A DNA stretch of 64,000 bases, from the NCBI RefSeq assembly GCF_009826935.1, contig NZ_WUMN01000004.1, forward strand, positions 248,001-312,000, in the 5' to 3' direction. The translations under genes and the position numbers were made by a program. Under the pieces are notes generated by a model, which had not been told where the DNA came from, ran no database searches, and saw only the letters and a list, made by a program, of their open reading frames with translations. Shown here one piece after another: positions 43,575 through 52,482 of this stretch (the stretch's first letter is position 1; the number at the start of each line of letters is the position of its first letter). The DNA comes from Flavobacterium sp. Sd200. Its GTDB lineage: Bacteria > Bacteroidota > Bacteroidia > Flavobacteriales > Flavobacteriaceae.

Positions 43575-44708
43575 ATGAAAAAAATCCAGATGGTCGACCT
43601 CAAAGGCCAGTATGAAAGTATTAAAGACACAGTAAACGCTTCTATTCAGGAGGTTTTAGATAACACAGCATATATTAACGGCCCACAGGTACACAAGTTC
43701 CAGAAAGATCTTGAAGAATATCTTGATGTTAAGCACGTCATTCCATGTGCTAATGGTACAGATGCCCTGCAAATTGCCATGATGGGACTTGGCCTGCAAC
43801 CGGGCGACGAAGTTATTACGGCCGATTTTACTTTTGCTGCCACAGTAGAGGTAATTGCTCTTTTACAGCTTACACCCGTTTTGGTAGATGTAGATACTGA
43901 TACTTTTAATATATCTGTAGAAGCTATAAAGAAAGCAATTACCCCAAAAACAAAAGCTATTGTTCCGGTACATCTTTTTGGACAGGCAGCCAATATGGAA
44001 GAGATACTTGAGCTTGCCAAAGAATACAATCTTTATGTTATAGAAGATAATGCACAGGCTATTGGAGCTAACTATAAATTTGCCAACGGCTCAAAAAAGA
44101 AAGCCGGAGTTATAGGTCATGTGGCCTCTACTTCATTCTTCCCGTCTAAAAACCTTGGCGCTTATGGCGATGGTGGTGCTATTTTTACTAATGATGATGC
44201 TCTTGCACATACGTTAAGAGGAATTGTAAATCACGGTATGTATGTGCGCTACCACCACGATGTAGTGGGCGTAAACTCGCGTTTAGACAGCGTGCAGGCT
44301 GCGGTGCTTAATGTAAAGCTGCCTCATCTTGATGCTTATAATAAAGCAAGACAGGAGGCCGCAAACAAATACAGCATGGCTTTTGCAGGGCATGCAAAAA
44401 TTGTTACCCCTGTTGTAAAGGGGGATGCCGACAGCCATGTCTTCCACCAATATACATTAAGGATACTGGATGCCGACAGGGATGGGCTTATGCAGCACCT
44501 GCTTGATAAAGGTATACCGTGTGCTATTTATTATCCTATACCGCTGCACAGCCAAAAAGCATATCTTGATGCGCGCTACAAAGAAGAAGATTTCCCTGTA
44601 ACCAATCAACTGGTAAAAGAGGTACTTTCTTTACCAATGCACACCGAGCTTGATGATGAGCAAATAGCGTTTATAACAGAGAGTGTTATAGAATTTTTAA
44701 ATAAATAA
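43575..44708 (+). CDS. DegT/DnrJ/EryC1/StrS-family PLP aminotransferase
   Basis: 377 residues from the ATG at 43575. The PLP-binding Lys lies in TSFFPSKNLGAYGDGGAIF (about residue 190); CANGTDALQIAM near residue 60 contacts the phosphate, and VIEDNAQAIGA carries the PLP-pyridine Asp. These enzymes aminate keto-sugar nucleotides (ArnB, WecE, WbpE types) for surface glycans. It is followed at 3 bp by a small membrane protein and then galE, a setting that fits sugar-nucleotide synthesis. The exact sugar cannot be told by eye. Confidence 0.92.
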   Translation: MKKIQMVDLKGQYESIKDTVNASIQEVLDNTAYINGPQVHKFQKDLEEYLDVKHVIPCANGTDALQIAMMGLGLQPGDEVITADFTFAATVEVIALLQLTPVLVDVDTDTFNISVEAIKKAITPKTKAIVPVHLFGQAANMEEILELAKEYNLYVIEDNAQAIGANYKFANGSKKKAGVIGHVASTSFFPSKNLGAYGDGGAIFTNDDALAHTLRGIVNHGMYVRYHHDVVGVNSRLDSVQAAVLNVKLPHLDAYNKARQEAANKYSMAFAGHAKIVTPVVKGDADSHVFHQYTLRILDADRDGLMQHLLDKGIPCAIYYPIPLHSQKAYLDARYKEEDFPVTNQLVKEVLSLPMHTELDDEQIAFITESVIEFLNK

Positions 44709-44711
44709 TCG

Positions 44712-45020
44712 ATGATTGAGCTGGCAGTTTTTTTATTGGTACAAACGGTAATAAATCTGCTATTTAAACGTTTTTCTAACAGTTATTGGAAACACCTTTT
44801 CTCATCATTTGCTGTATTAGCCTTTGGGATACTTATGTTATTGTATCCCTTTTTTATGGTTAATTTTTATTTAAGCAATTATAAAGAAGGTGAAATTAAA
44901 TGTGGAAATGCCTATATTGGCTTCGCTGGTTTCCTGTGGATAATAGGGACACCACTTGTTGTGTTGCTCCAATATCTTTTAAACAGATATTTACTTAAAC
45001 CTAATAGATCGAAAATATAA
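44712..45020 (+). CDS. Small membrane protein with three predicted TM segments
   Basis: 102 residues with hydrophobic stretches at about 1-17, 30-52 and 68-90, and a Lys/Arg-rich C-terminus (RYLLKPNRSKI), which by the positive-inside rule lies in the cytosol. It fills the gap between the DegT aminotransferase (3 bp) and galE (4 bp), so it is part of the operon. No family recognised; codon use is somewhat more AT-rich than the neighbours. A flippase-like or accessory role is only a guess and is not claimed. Confidence 0.65.
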   Translation: MIELAVFLLVQTVINLLFKRFSNSYWKHLFSSFAVLAFGILMLLYPFFMVNFYLSNYKEGEIKCGNAYIGFAGFLWIIGTPLVVLLQYLLNRYLLKPNRSKI

Positions 45021-45024
45021 ATAA

Positions 45025-46041
45025 ATGAAAATACTTGTAACGGGCGGCCTGGGTTTTATAGGTTCGCATACAGTGGTAGAGCTTCAAAACGAAGGTTTTG
45101 ATGTAGTAGTTATAGACGACCTTTCAAATGCGTCAATAGATGTCCTGGAAGGTATTAACGCCATTACAGGCAAAAAACCGGAGTTTGAAAAAATAGACCT
45201 TCGCGATAAAGCTGCGGTACAGGGGTTCTTTAAAAAATATGAAGATGTGTCGGGAGTTATTCACTTTGCAGCCAGTAAAGCAGTAGGTGAGAGCGTGCAA
45301 AATCCGTTGTTGTATTATGAAAACAATTTGGGCGCACTGGTTTATATCCTTCAGGAGTTACAAAAAAAAGGTAGTGCAAACTTTATCTTCAGTTCATCGT
45401 GTACAGTGTATGGTCAGGCAGAGAAAATGCCAATATCTGAAGATACTCCTGTACAGCCTGCTATGTCTCCTTATGGTAATACAAAGCAAATAGGCGAGGA
45501 GATCATTCATGATGTAGCTAAAATAAGCAACATAAGCGCCATATTGTTGCGTTACTTTAACCCTGTTGGGGCACACCCATCGGCAAATATTGGCGAATTG
45601 CCACTTGGAGTGCCGCAAAACCTTGTGCCTTTCATTACCCAAACTGCTATAGGACTGCGTGAGCAACTTTCGGTTTTTGGTGATGATTATCCAACACCGG
45701 ATGGTACCTGTATTCGCGACTACATACATGTGGTAGACCTTGCGAAAGCACACGTTACTGCTCTTAAACGTCTGACAGAACAAAAAAATGCCGATAAAGT
45801 TGAGGTTTTTAACCTGGGTACGGGTACAGGAAATTCGGTTCTTGAAGTTATAAAAGCCTTTGAAAAAGCAAGCGGGCAAAAACTAAATTATAAAATTGTA
45901 CCTAAGCGCGAAGGCGACGTTACCGAAGCTTATGCCGATACCACTAAAGCTAACGATGTGCTGGGCTGGAAAGCAGAGCTGTCTTTAGAAGATGCACTTG
46001 CTTCTGCCTGGAAATGGGAGCAAAAAGTTAGAGGTAAATAG
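45025..46041 (+). CDS. galE: UDP-glucose 4-epimerase GalE
   Basis: 338 residues, an extended SDR. NAD-binding GGLGFIGSH is at the N-terminus, Ser/Cys in IFSSSCTVYG (about 120-129) and the catalytic Tyr-x3-Lys in SPYGNTKQIGEE (about 149-160). LLRYFNPVGAHPSANIGE is the substrate-binding stretch typical of GalE proper. It interconverts UDP-Glc and UDP-Gal (possibly the GlcNAc pair). Last gene of the aminotransferase operon and followed by a hairpin terminator. Confidence 0.93.
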   Translation: MKILVTGGLGFIGSHTVVELQNEGFDVVVIDDLSNASIDVLEGINAITGKKPEFEKIDLRDKAAVQGFFKKYEDVSGVIHFAASKAVGESVQNPLLYYENNLGALVYILQELQKKGSANFIFSSSCTVYGQAEKMPISEDTPVQPAMSPYGNTKQIGEEIIHDVAKISNISAILLRYFNPVGAHPSANIGELPLGVPQNLVPFITQTAIGLREQLSVFGDDYPTPDGTCIRDYIHVVDLAKAHVTALKRLTEQKNADKVEVFNLGTGTGNSVLEVIKAFEKASGQKLNYKIVPKREGDVTEAYADTTKANDVLGWKAELSLEDALASAWKWEQKVRGK

Positions 46042-46090
46042 TTCAAAGTTTACAATAGCAGTTTTTAAAACTGAACAATGCATATATACA

Positions 46091-46124
46091 AAAACTCCCA
46101 AACCACTTGGCTTGGGAGTTTTTT
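46091..46124. terminator. Terminator after galE
   Basis: AACTCCCAA pairs with TTGGGAGTT, loop about 10 nt, then TTTTAT; about 50 bp after the galE stop and between convergent genes. Confidence 0.85.
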
Positions 46125-46144
46125 ATTGATTGTAGAACCCTGCT

Positions 46145-47770
46145 TTATTTGCTGAGTTTTATATTGTCGAATGTAGAAACATCGATGACTTCTTCGGTAT
46201 CGGCATCAAAAGAAATGTTGATACTGTCGCCCACAATGGTTACCGGCAGCTCATTAGATAATTGCGATGAGCCGATAAATATTTTAGGCGAACCGTTTAC
46301 AGTAAAATAATAAAAGCTGTTGCCGTTTTTAATATCGCTCTGAATACGGGTTACAACAGATTTTAATTGTTTGCGATTGGCCTTGGTATCAGGGTTGATG
46401 CGGTTTCCAGCCATGTTAAACACATTTTTGTAGCTCATAAGCGTTTCGCGCATGGTGTTGCCCACACCCACAATAGTATAATCGCCAATGGCAACCATGG
46501 CGTACATTTTTACAAGTCCGCCACCGTCTTTAAGTGTCATTACATAAGTTGGGATTCCGTTAATGTTGTATGGTATAGGCAAGGAGGCTCGATAGTCTTT
46601 TTCCTGAACCTTACCTTCAGCTGAGCTTTGCGCTGCATATTCTGTCGCACCGCTTTGTTTATACATCGTAGCCTCTTTGGTACGGGTATCCACCAGCATA
46701 AAACCTACAGCCGATTCTTCTTTACCTACCGATGATACACCCGTGTACCAGTACGAACGGTTGTCATCTCCATATACCAGTGTAAGGTCTTCAGTAATCA
46801 TAAGCTTGTCTTCATTACTAAAATTCCAAAAGCCATGTACATATTCGCCCCAGTCGCTAAGTTGGTCTATAATAAACGATATTGGCTGTACACGGTCTAT
46901 CCAGTCAGGCACATTGTTTAGATCGTACTCTTTAATATCGCCTGTTTGTGCATCTACAGTAACAACCCCTACAGCATCGTTACCCGAAAAACCTACACGC
47001 TTTTTATATTTAGTGGCTACCCAGAACGGATGCCCGCTTTCATCTATCTCAAAATTATAATCGGCAAGGCCGGTGGTTGCATAACCGTTAAAATACAGGT
47101 GACGTTCTATATTGCTTCCAAAAAAGGCGGCAGGTTGATATTTTATTTTAAGGTCTTTACCATTAATATTTTGCACAAGTTTTACATCGCGCTCGTTGGT
47201 GGCACTAACCATAACATAGCCTTCGGTACCTTCTTTATTGTTAAGCCATTTAAAAAAGCCCGAATGCAGCAACGGCGCAACCCAATACAATTGGTTATTT
47301 ACCTTTTGGATAAAGAATTCTCCAAGTTCACTCTTACTGCCCAGTCCCTGGTCTGATCCTAATATTTTTTCGCCAAGCAGTGTTGCCAACGGTTCGTCTA
47401 CCACGCGAATGCGGTCTAAAGCGATGGGTGCAATATGGTTCGTTATTTTTTCGCCGTTGTGCACTTTACCTATCATGTTTCGGTAAGCCTCTGTTCTAAA
47501 CATGGGCAGGCTGGTAGCCAGTGGGGCAATTATAGTGTAAGCCAGCACAACTATAAAGCCTATTAAAAGAGGGCGGTGCAGTTTGGTTATTTTTATTTTT
47601 GTTTTGCCTCCCGAATATTCCGTGCTGAGCAATAGCAACATGGCCAGCAACAGCAGAAACAAAAGCATTATTGGCAACTGTATAAAACCGAAGTTAAATA
47701 TCGGTCTGCCAATGTAAAGAAATAAAAAGGCAACAAGGGCCAAAGGAATAATGGCTAACGTTTTTTTCAT
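46145..47770 (-). CDS. Large membrane protein of unknown function
   Basis: 541 residues from the ATG at 47770, which puts a hydrophobic segment at the N-terminus; the frame upstream adds 28 unlikely residues. Three membrane segments are predicted (about 5-22, 26-48 and 68-90), then a ~440-residue soluble domain. That domain has PepSY-like strands (VVTVDAQTGDIKEYDLNNV, followed by PDWIDRVQPISFIIDQLSDW) and an FWNFSNEDKLMIT block. I do not recognise a named family. It stands alone, convergent with galE and divergent from the OmpR-type regulator, with a ~215 bp gap between. Confidence 0.65.
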   Translation of the reverse strand: MKKTLAIIPLALVAFLFLYIGRPIFNFGFIQLPIMLLFLLLLAMLLLLSTEYSGGKTKIKITKLHRPLLIGFIVVLAYTIIAPLATSLPMFRTEAYRNMIGKVHNGEKITNHIAPIALDRIRVVDEPLATLLGEKILGSDQGLGSKSELGEFFIQKVNNQLYWVAPLLHSGFFKWLNNKEGTEGYVMVSATNERDVKLVQNINGKDLKIKYQPAAFFGSNIERHLYFNGYATTGLADYNFEIDESGHPFWVATKYKKRVGFSGNDAVGVVTVDAQTGDIKEYDLNNVPDWIDRVQPISFIIDQLSDWGEYVHGFWNFSNEDKLMITEDLTLVYGDDNRSYWYTGVSSVGKEESAVGFMLVDTRTKEATMYKQSGATEYAAQSSAEGKVQEKDYRASLPIPYNINGIPTYVMTLKDGGGLVKMYAMVAIGDYTIVGVGNTMRETLMSYKNVFNMAGNRINPDTKANRKQLKSVVTRIQSDIKNGNSFYYFTVNGSPKIFIGSSQLSNELPVTIVGDSINISFDADTEEVIDVSTFDNIKLSK

Positions 47771-47961
47771 GGTTTTGGTTGTTTTGCTTATTTGTCGTAT
47801 AAAATATAAAATGTTACACATGCTTTTTACAACAAATATATAAATACGATTCACTAAAAATTTCGCATTAAAAATAGCTATATAGCAGACCTACATCGTT
47901 TAGATGTTACATAATATTCAGTGAAATCAACATTTATTGCGTTTTATAAGAGCCTAATCGT

Positions 47962-47969
47962 TATTTTTG
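47962..47969 (+). promoter_or_regulatory. Predicted -7 box for the two-component system genes
   Basis: TATTTTTG, exact TAnnTTTG, 17 bp before the ATG at 47987 and inside the longer open frame, supporting the later start. TTATTG about 21 bp upstream may be the -33 element. Confidence 0.5.
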
Positions 47970-47986
47970 CAACAAACCCTTTTTGC

Positions 47987-48661
47987 ATGAAACTGCTAAT
48001 TGTAGAAGACGAACCCACATTGCTATCGGTGATACGCAAAGGATTGTCAGAAAAAAACCATGATGTAAGTGCCGCATTAGACGGTGCTACCGCTATAGAA
48101 ATGCTTACAACCGGAAACTATGATGTTGTAGTACTGGATGTTATGCTGCCCGATATTAACGGTATAGAGATTTGCAGGAGGCTTAGGGCTGCAAACAATT
48201 ATGTGCCTATATTAATGCTAACGGCACTTAACAGCAGCGATAATATTGTTACAGGCCTAAATGCCGGGGCTGACGATTATATGGCTAAACCATTCAGGTT
48301 TGCAGAACTTGAGGCGCGAATTAACGCATTGGCACGCAGGGCATCGCAGGAACATAAAGCTGCCGAGAGTATTGTTATAGAAGATCTTGAGATAGACATG
48401 CGTACCAAAACAGTTAAGCGCAACGGCGAAAACATTGTGCTCACCGCCAAAGAGTTTAACCTGCTGCATTACCTTGCAAAAAACAGTGGCACTATACTGA
48501 GCCGCGAAAAAATACTGGACAACGTGTGGAATATTAATTTTGATATGAACACCAACGTAGTGGATGTATATATTAATTACATCCGCAAAAAAATAGATAA
48601 GCCTTACGGACATAAACTTATACATACCATAAAAGGCCTTGGCTATGTGGTAAAGCCATAA
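47987..48661 (+). CDS. OmpR/PhoB-family response regulator
   Basis: 224 residues from the ATG at 47987. The receiver has VEDE near the start, phospho-acceptor Asp51 (VVVLDVMLPDI), Thr in LMLTAL and Lys in YMAKPF. The C-terminal winged helix (about 130-224) shows VLTAKEFNLLHYLAKNSG and VVDVYINYIRKKIDKP, ending HTIKGLGYVVKP. Its kinase starts 3 bp after the stop, so the two form a matched pair. Targets unknown. Confidence 0.95.
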   Translation: MKLLIVEDEPTLLSVIRKGLSEKNHDVSAALDGATAIEMLTTGNYDVVVLDVMLPDINGIEICRRLRAANNYVPILMLTALNSSDNIVTGLNAGADDYMAKPFRFAELEARINALARRASQEHKAAESIVIEDLEIDMRTKTVKRNGENIVLTAKEFNLLHYLAKNSGTILSREKILDNVWNINFDMNTNVVDVYINYIRKKIDKPYGHKLIHTIKGLGYVVKP

Positions 48662-48664
48662 CGC

Positions 48665-50041
48665 ATGCAAATTCGCAAAAAAATTACCGTAACCTATGTA
48701 ACCCTATCGTGCATAAGCATGCTGTTGCTTTGCATAGTGGTGCTTTTTTTGTTTAAACGCAATAACGAATATTACTTTGTAAAGCGTTTGGTAGACCGCG
48801 CTAAGATAGTGGCGAGCATCCATTATCAAAACGATCCGCAAAAAGCACATTATTACAGGTTATTGCGTGAACGCGGCCTGCCCGAACTTATAGAGGAAAA
48901 GGATTATGTGCTGAGGGTAAACGGGCCTACGTCTTTTGAGTATAACACCCAACTACACCTGCCGCCCGATTTTTATGCCAGTGTTATGAAAGACGGATCG
49001 GCATGGGTAGAGGAGGAAGACAGTCATTATTACTATGCCCAGATATTTGATGAGGGCAATGTAAAGTATATGGTTATTGTAACTGCCCGCGACAGAAGAG
49101 GTAACACTACTACCTTATATATTACACGTATAATGATTGTGTGCGGCTTTGCCTTTTTTATACTTGCCTTTATTTTTGGCCGCTTTTTGGCAAGAAGTGT
49201 AATGAACCCTGTTGCAAATATTACTGCCGAAGTACAGCGCATCAGCGCAAGCAACCTGCACAACAGGCTGCCTGCCCCGGCTGCCGACCCACAAGATGAA
49301 ATATCGGACCTTGCAAAAACCTTTAATGACATGCTCGACAGGCTGGAAACCAGCTTTGAGATACAGGCAAATTTTATAAACAACGCATCGCACGAGCTAA
49401 AAACCCCTGTAACCACTATTATTGCAGAAACTGAGATTGCGTTGCTAAAGGAACGCGAACCGGAGGAATATGAGGGGGTGCTTAACAACATTCAAAAACA
49501 AGCTACAAGGCTGGCTAATCTTACAGAGAGTCTTTTAAAGCTGACTCAAACCGGCTACGACGGTACTAAACAGGTGCAGGATAATGTAAGGATGGATGAA
49601 TTGTTGCTGGATGTTAAATGCGAGCTCGATAAGCTATATCCGGAAAACCGCATTACTATAAATCTTAATGATATTCCGGATGATGCCAACCAGCTAACAC
49701 TGCCCTGTAATCGCCCTTTGCTCGAACTTGCCATTAGCAATATTATAACCAATGGGGTTAAGTATAGCGATAACGAAGAGGTATTTGTTTCTTTATCTGC
49801 TAATAGCCAAAATATTAAAATTACCATTACCGATATTGGTATTGGTATTCCGCCAGAAGATATCCCTTATCTTTATGAGCCTTTTTTTCGTGGGAAAAAA
49901 GCCTCCCGCTATAATGGGTATGGCCTTGGGCTGCCCCTTGCAATGAAAATTATCCGTATGCACAAAGGCGAGCTCATAATACAATCTGAACCAGGAAAAG
50001 GTACCGTTGTAAATATCGTTTTTAATACAAACATTCATTAA
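48665..50041 (+). CDS. Membrane sensor histidine kinase (HAMP type)
   Basis: 458 residues. TM1 at about 10-31, a ~125-residue periplasmic sensor, TM2 at about 155-176, then a HAMP domain (RSVMNPVANITAEVQRIS, then NRLPAPAADPQDEISDLAKTF by position about 180-225). HisKA box NNASHELKTPVTTII has the phospho-His at about 243. The ATPase has ISNIITNGVKYS (N), DIGIGIPPED (G1) and GYGLGLPLAMKI (G2). It pairs with the upstream OmpR-type regulator, in the classic order. The signal is not predictable. Confidence 0.95.
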   Translation: MQIRKKITVTYVTLSCISMLLLCIVVLFLFKRNNEYYFVKRLVDRAKIVASIHYQNDPQKAHYYRLLRERGLPELIEEKDYVLRVNGPTSFEYNTQLHLPPDFYASVMKDGSAWVEEEDSHYYYAQIFDEGNVKYMVIVTARDRRGNTTTLYITRIMIVCGFAFFILAFIFGRFLARSVMNPVANITAEVQRISASNLHNRLPAPAADPQDEISDLAKTFNDMLDRLETSFEIQANFINNASHELKTPVTTIIAETEIALLKEREPEEYEGVLNNIQKQATRLANLTESLLKLTQTGYDGTKQVQDNVRMDELLLDVKCELDKLYPENRITINLNDIPDDANQLTLPCNRPLLELAISNIITNGVKYSDNEEVFVSLSANSQNIKITITDIGIGIPPEDIPYLYEPFFRGKKASRYNGYGLGLPLAMKIIRMHKGELIIQSEPGKGTVVNIVFNTNIH

Positions 50042-50235
50042 AAGATTAAAATTTTTAATTTTAATTCTTATGTAATTTTAATTTTCCTTTAAATATTTTT
50101 TAATACTTTGTTTGTTGTTTTGTAAGGCTACATGAGCGCATAATGCTATGAAAAACAGTTGTATCTGCTGTCATGGCTCCTCTAAAGTCTAAAACACATT
50201 TTATGAAGAAGAGGAAAAGATAATTACTGTAGGTC

Positions 50236-51186
50236 ATGTTGCTAAAAAAACGAATACCCCTAAAATACGTTCTTGGTAAAATAAAAATTGAACTTGCCTT
50301 GGTAATAGTGTATGCTATTGGTTTTGAACTGATTCATCATCTGTATAATGCTACTTCAATAAATATACCGATTGCAATCCCTACAATTTTGGGTACCATC
50401 ATATCGCTGTTGCTGGCTTTTAAAAGCAATCAGGCATATGACCGATGGTGGGAGGCACGCATTGTATGGGGCGGTATTGTAAATGACTCGCGCACATTGT
50501 TGCGACAGGTTATATTGTTCTATGACAGCACTGATGAAACCCCTGAAACTAACGATTTTAAAGAGCGTTTTGCAAAAAGACAGGCCGCTTGGTGTTATAG
50601 TCTTGCTCAGTCTTTAAGAGGTAAAGATCCTGTTAAGCCTGTAAAAACGTTGCTTAGCAAAGAAGAGTTTAGCTTTGTAGAAAACTTTAAGCATGTACCT
50701 AATGCAATATTAATGCTGCATGCCAAAGAATTAAAAAGAGCTTTGAATGACGGCAGAATGAATGTATATCAGCAGGTGGAGGTAGATAACACACTCACCC
50801 GTTTATGTGACGGAATGGGTAAATGCGAGCGTATTAAAAACACGATCTTTCCTACTACCTACAGTTTGTATATTCGCTTTACGCTATGCCTGTTCATTAT
50901 TCTGTTGCCCTTTGGACTTAAAGATTATTTAGGATACCTGCAAATTCCGGTTGTGGCAACTATTGGCGCAGCCTGTTTTCTTATCGAAAAAATGGCCATC
51001 CACCTCGAAGACCCTTTTGATAACAGGCCAACAGATACTCCTATGATATCTATATCCAACACTATAGAGAATAACCTTATGCAAATGGTACACGAGTACC
51101 GAAATGAGTTTGAAGATGACAATAAACCTAAAGAAATAAAATTACAGGAAATACAACCGTCAGACGATCCGTATTTTATACTGTAA
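50236..51186 (+). CDS. Bestrophin-family anion channel
   Basis: 316 residues with four or so membrane segments. The N-terminal block LGTIISLLLAFKSNQAYDRWWEARIVWGG (about 54-83, given by position) is the bestrophin/RFP-TM signature: FKSNQAYDRWWEAR. A second hydrophobic pair lies near residues 215-250 followed by MAIHLEDPFDNRPTD, another family hallmark. Bacterial bestrophins form pentameric ion channels in the inner membrane. Monocistronic and followed by a strong terminator. A ~195 bp AT-rich gap precedes it. Confidence 0.92.
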   Translation: MLLKKRIPLKYVLGKIKIELALVIVYAIGFELIHHLYNATSINIPIAIPTILGTIISLLLAFKSNQAYDRWWEARIVWGGIVNDSRTLLRQVILFYDSTDETPETNDFKERFAKRQAAWCYSLAQSLRGKDPVKPVKTLLSKEEFSFVENFKHVPNAILMLHAKELKRALNDGRMNVYQQVEVDNTLTRLCDGMGKCERIKNTIFPTTYSLYIRFTLCLFIILLPFGLKDYLGYLQIPVVATIGAACFLIEKMAIHLEDPFDNRPTDTPMISISNTIENNLMQMVHEYRNEFEDDNKPKEIKLQEIQPSDDPYFIL

Positions 51187-51252
51187 TTACAATTTAGTGC
51201 CAATTAGTTTTGTTTTGCCGGGTTTTTAGTTCCCGGTGTTATGTATTTGGTT

Positions 51253-51288
51253 GCCCGCCCTGTCTGTCCAACAGTGCGGGCTTTTTTT
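51253..51288 (+). terminator. Terminator of the bestrophin gene
   Basis: GCCCGC/GCGGGC stem with an inner CTGT/ACAG pairing and seven T after it, about 65 bp beyond the stop. Confidence 0.85.
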
Positions 51289-51365
51289 ATGCACTGAAAT
51301 AATGTGGTTCTGCAGGAGCTTTATGTACAAAAGTCTGTTAATCGTATTTAAATAATAAAAAGCAT

Positions 51366-51373
51366 TACTTTTG
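51366..51373 (+). promoter_or_regulatory. Predicted -7 box for fabD
   Basis: TACTTTTG, exact TAnnTTTG, 35 bp before the fabD ATG. No convincing -33 TTG at 17-20 bp. Confidence 0.5.
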
Positions 51374-51408
51374 TGCCTGCAAAATAAAACACTAAACAAC
51401 AAGATACT

Positions 51409-52284
51409 ATGAAGGCATATGTATTTCCGGGTCAGGGAGCCCAGTTCACAGGAATGGGTAAAGAACTTTATGAGAACAACGCCCAGGCCAAAGAACTATT
51501 TGAAAAAGCAAATGAGATCCTTGGATTCAGGATTACCGATATAATGTTTGAAGGCACTGCCGAGCAATTAAAAGAGACCAACGTTACACAGCCTGCTGTA
51601 TTTTTACATTCGGTTATACTTGCAAAAACGTTGGGTGACAGTTTTACGCCGGATATGGTTGCAGGTCACTCTCTTGGAGAATTCAGTGCGCTTGTAGCTG
51701 CGGGGGCGCTAACCTTTGAAGACGGCCTTAAACTGGTAGCGCAACGTGCAGCCGCTATGCAGAAAGCCTGCGAGATTACACCAAGCACTATGGCTGCCGT
51801 ACTGGGTCTTGAAGACAAAATTGTTGAAGATGTTTGTGCTTCTATAGACGGTGTAGTGGTTGCAGCAAACTACAATTGCCCGGGTCAGTTAGTAATTAGC
51901 GGAGAGACCAAAGCGGTTGAAGCTGCCTGCGAAGCCCTTAAAGCTGCCGGAGCAAAAAGAGCATTGATACTGCCTGTAGGTGGTGCATTTCACTCGCCAA
52001 TGATGGAGCCTGCCCGCGAAGAGCTTGCAGCTGCTATAGAAAATACTGTTTTTGCTAATCCTGTGTGCCCGGTGTATCAAAACGTACCTGCTACAGCTGT
52101 TAGTGATGCGGCACAAATTAAAGCTAACCTTATTACCCAGCTTACTGCTCCGGTAAAATGGACACAAAGTGTACAAAATATGATTGCAGATGGTGCTACT
52201 TTATTTACAGAAGTTGGCCCGGGCAATGTATTGCAAGGCTTAGTTAAAAAAATAAACAAAGAAGCTGAAACTGCTGCTGCATAG
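51409..52284 (+). CDS. fabD: Malonyl-CoA:ACP transacylase FabD
   Basis: 291 residues. FPGQGAQ at the N-terminus, the nucleophile Ser in VAGHSLGEFSALVAAG (about residue 88), the carboxylate-binding Arg in LVAQRAAAMQ (about 113) and catalytic His in VGGAFHSPMM (about 196) are all present, and VGPGNVL closes the fold. It loads malonyl onto acyl carrier protein for fatty-acid elongation in the cytosol. Monocistronic here, with its own promoter-like element and terminator. Confidence 0.97.
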   Translation: MKAYVFPGQGAQFTGMGKELYENNAQAKELFEKANEILGFRITDIMFEGTAEQLKETNVTQPAVFLHSVILAKTLGDSFTPDMVAGHSLGEFSALVAAGALTFEDGLKLVAQRAAAMQKACEITPSTMAAVLGLEDKIVEDVCASIDGVVVAANYNCPGQLVISGETKAVEAACEALKAAGAKRALILPVGGAFHSPMMEPAREELAAAIENTVFANPVCPVYQNVPATAVSDAAQIKANLITQLTAPVKWTQSVQNMIADGATLFTEVGPGNVLQGLVKKINKEAETAAA

Positions 52285-52356
52285 TTATATGCAATCAAAC
52301 AATTCCTGATTTGATTAGGTTAATCAATTCCTAAATGGAATGATAATATAATATTG

Positions 52357-52393
52357 AAAAGCCTGTTGAAACAAGTTTCAACAGGCTTTTGTT
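52357..52393 (+). terminator. Terminator of fabD
   Basis: 16-bp perfect stem (52357-52372 with 52375-52390; core AAGCCTGTTGAAAC) with a 2-nt loop as written, probably opening to a larger one, followed by TGTTTT. Confidence 0.85.
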
Positions 52394-52403
52394 TTAAAAA
52401 CAA

Positions 52404-52427
52404 ACCCCGTAACAATTGTTACGGGGT
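52404..52427 (-). terminator. Terminator of the beta-barrel receptor gene (perfect palindrome)
   Basis: A perfect 24-nt palindrome, arms ACCCCGTAACAA/TTGTTACGGGGT. On the minus strand it is followed by TTGTTTTTA, 56 bp beyond the receptor stop. Adjacent to the fabD terminator on the other strand. Confidence 0.75.
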
Positions 52428-52482
52428 CTGCCACCTAATTATGAAATTGCATTACGCTAATGCCGTGATTGTGTTGTGGGGC

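Noticed and set aside
47771..47854. 28-residue N-terminal extension of the membrane protein at 46145-47770
   Set aside because: The extension has no feature of a signal, and the ATG at 47770 gives the normal MKK plus hydrophobic start.
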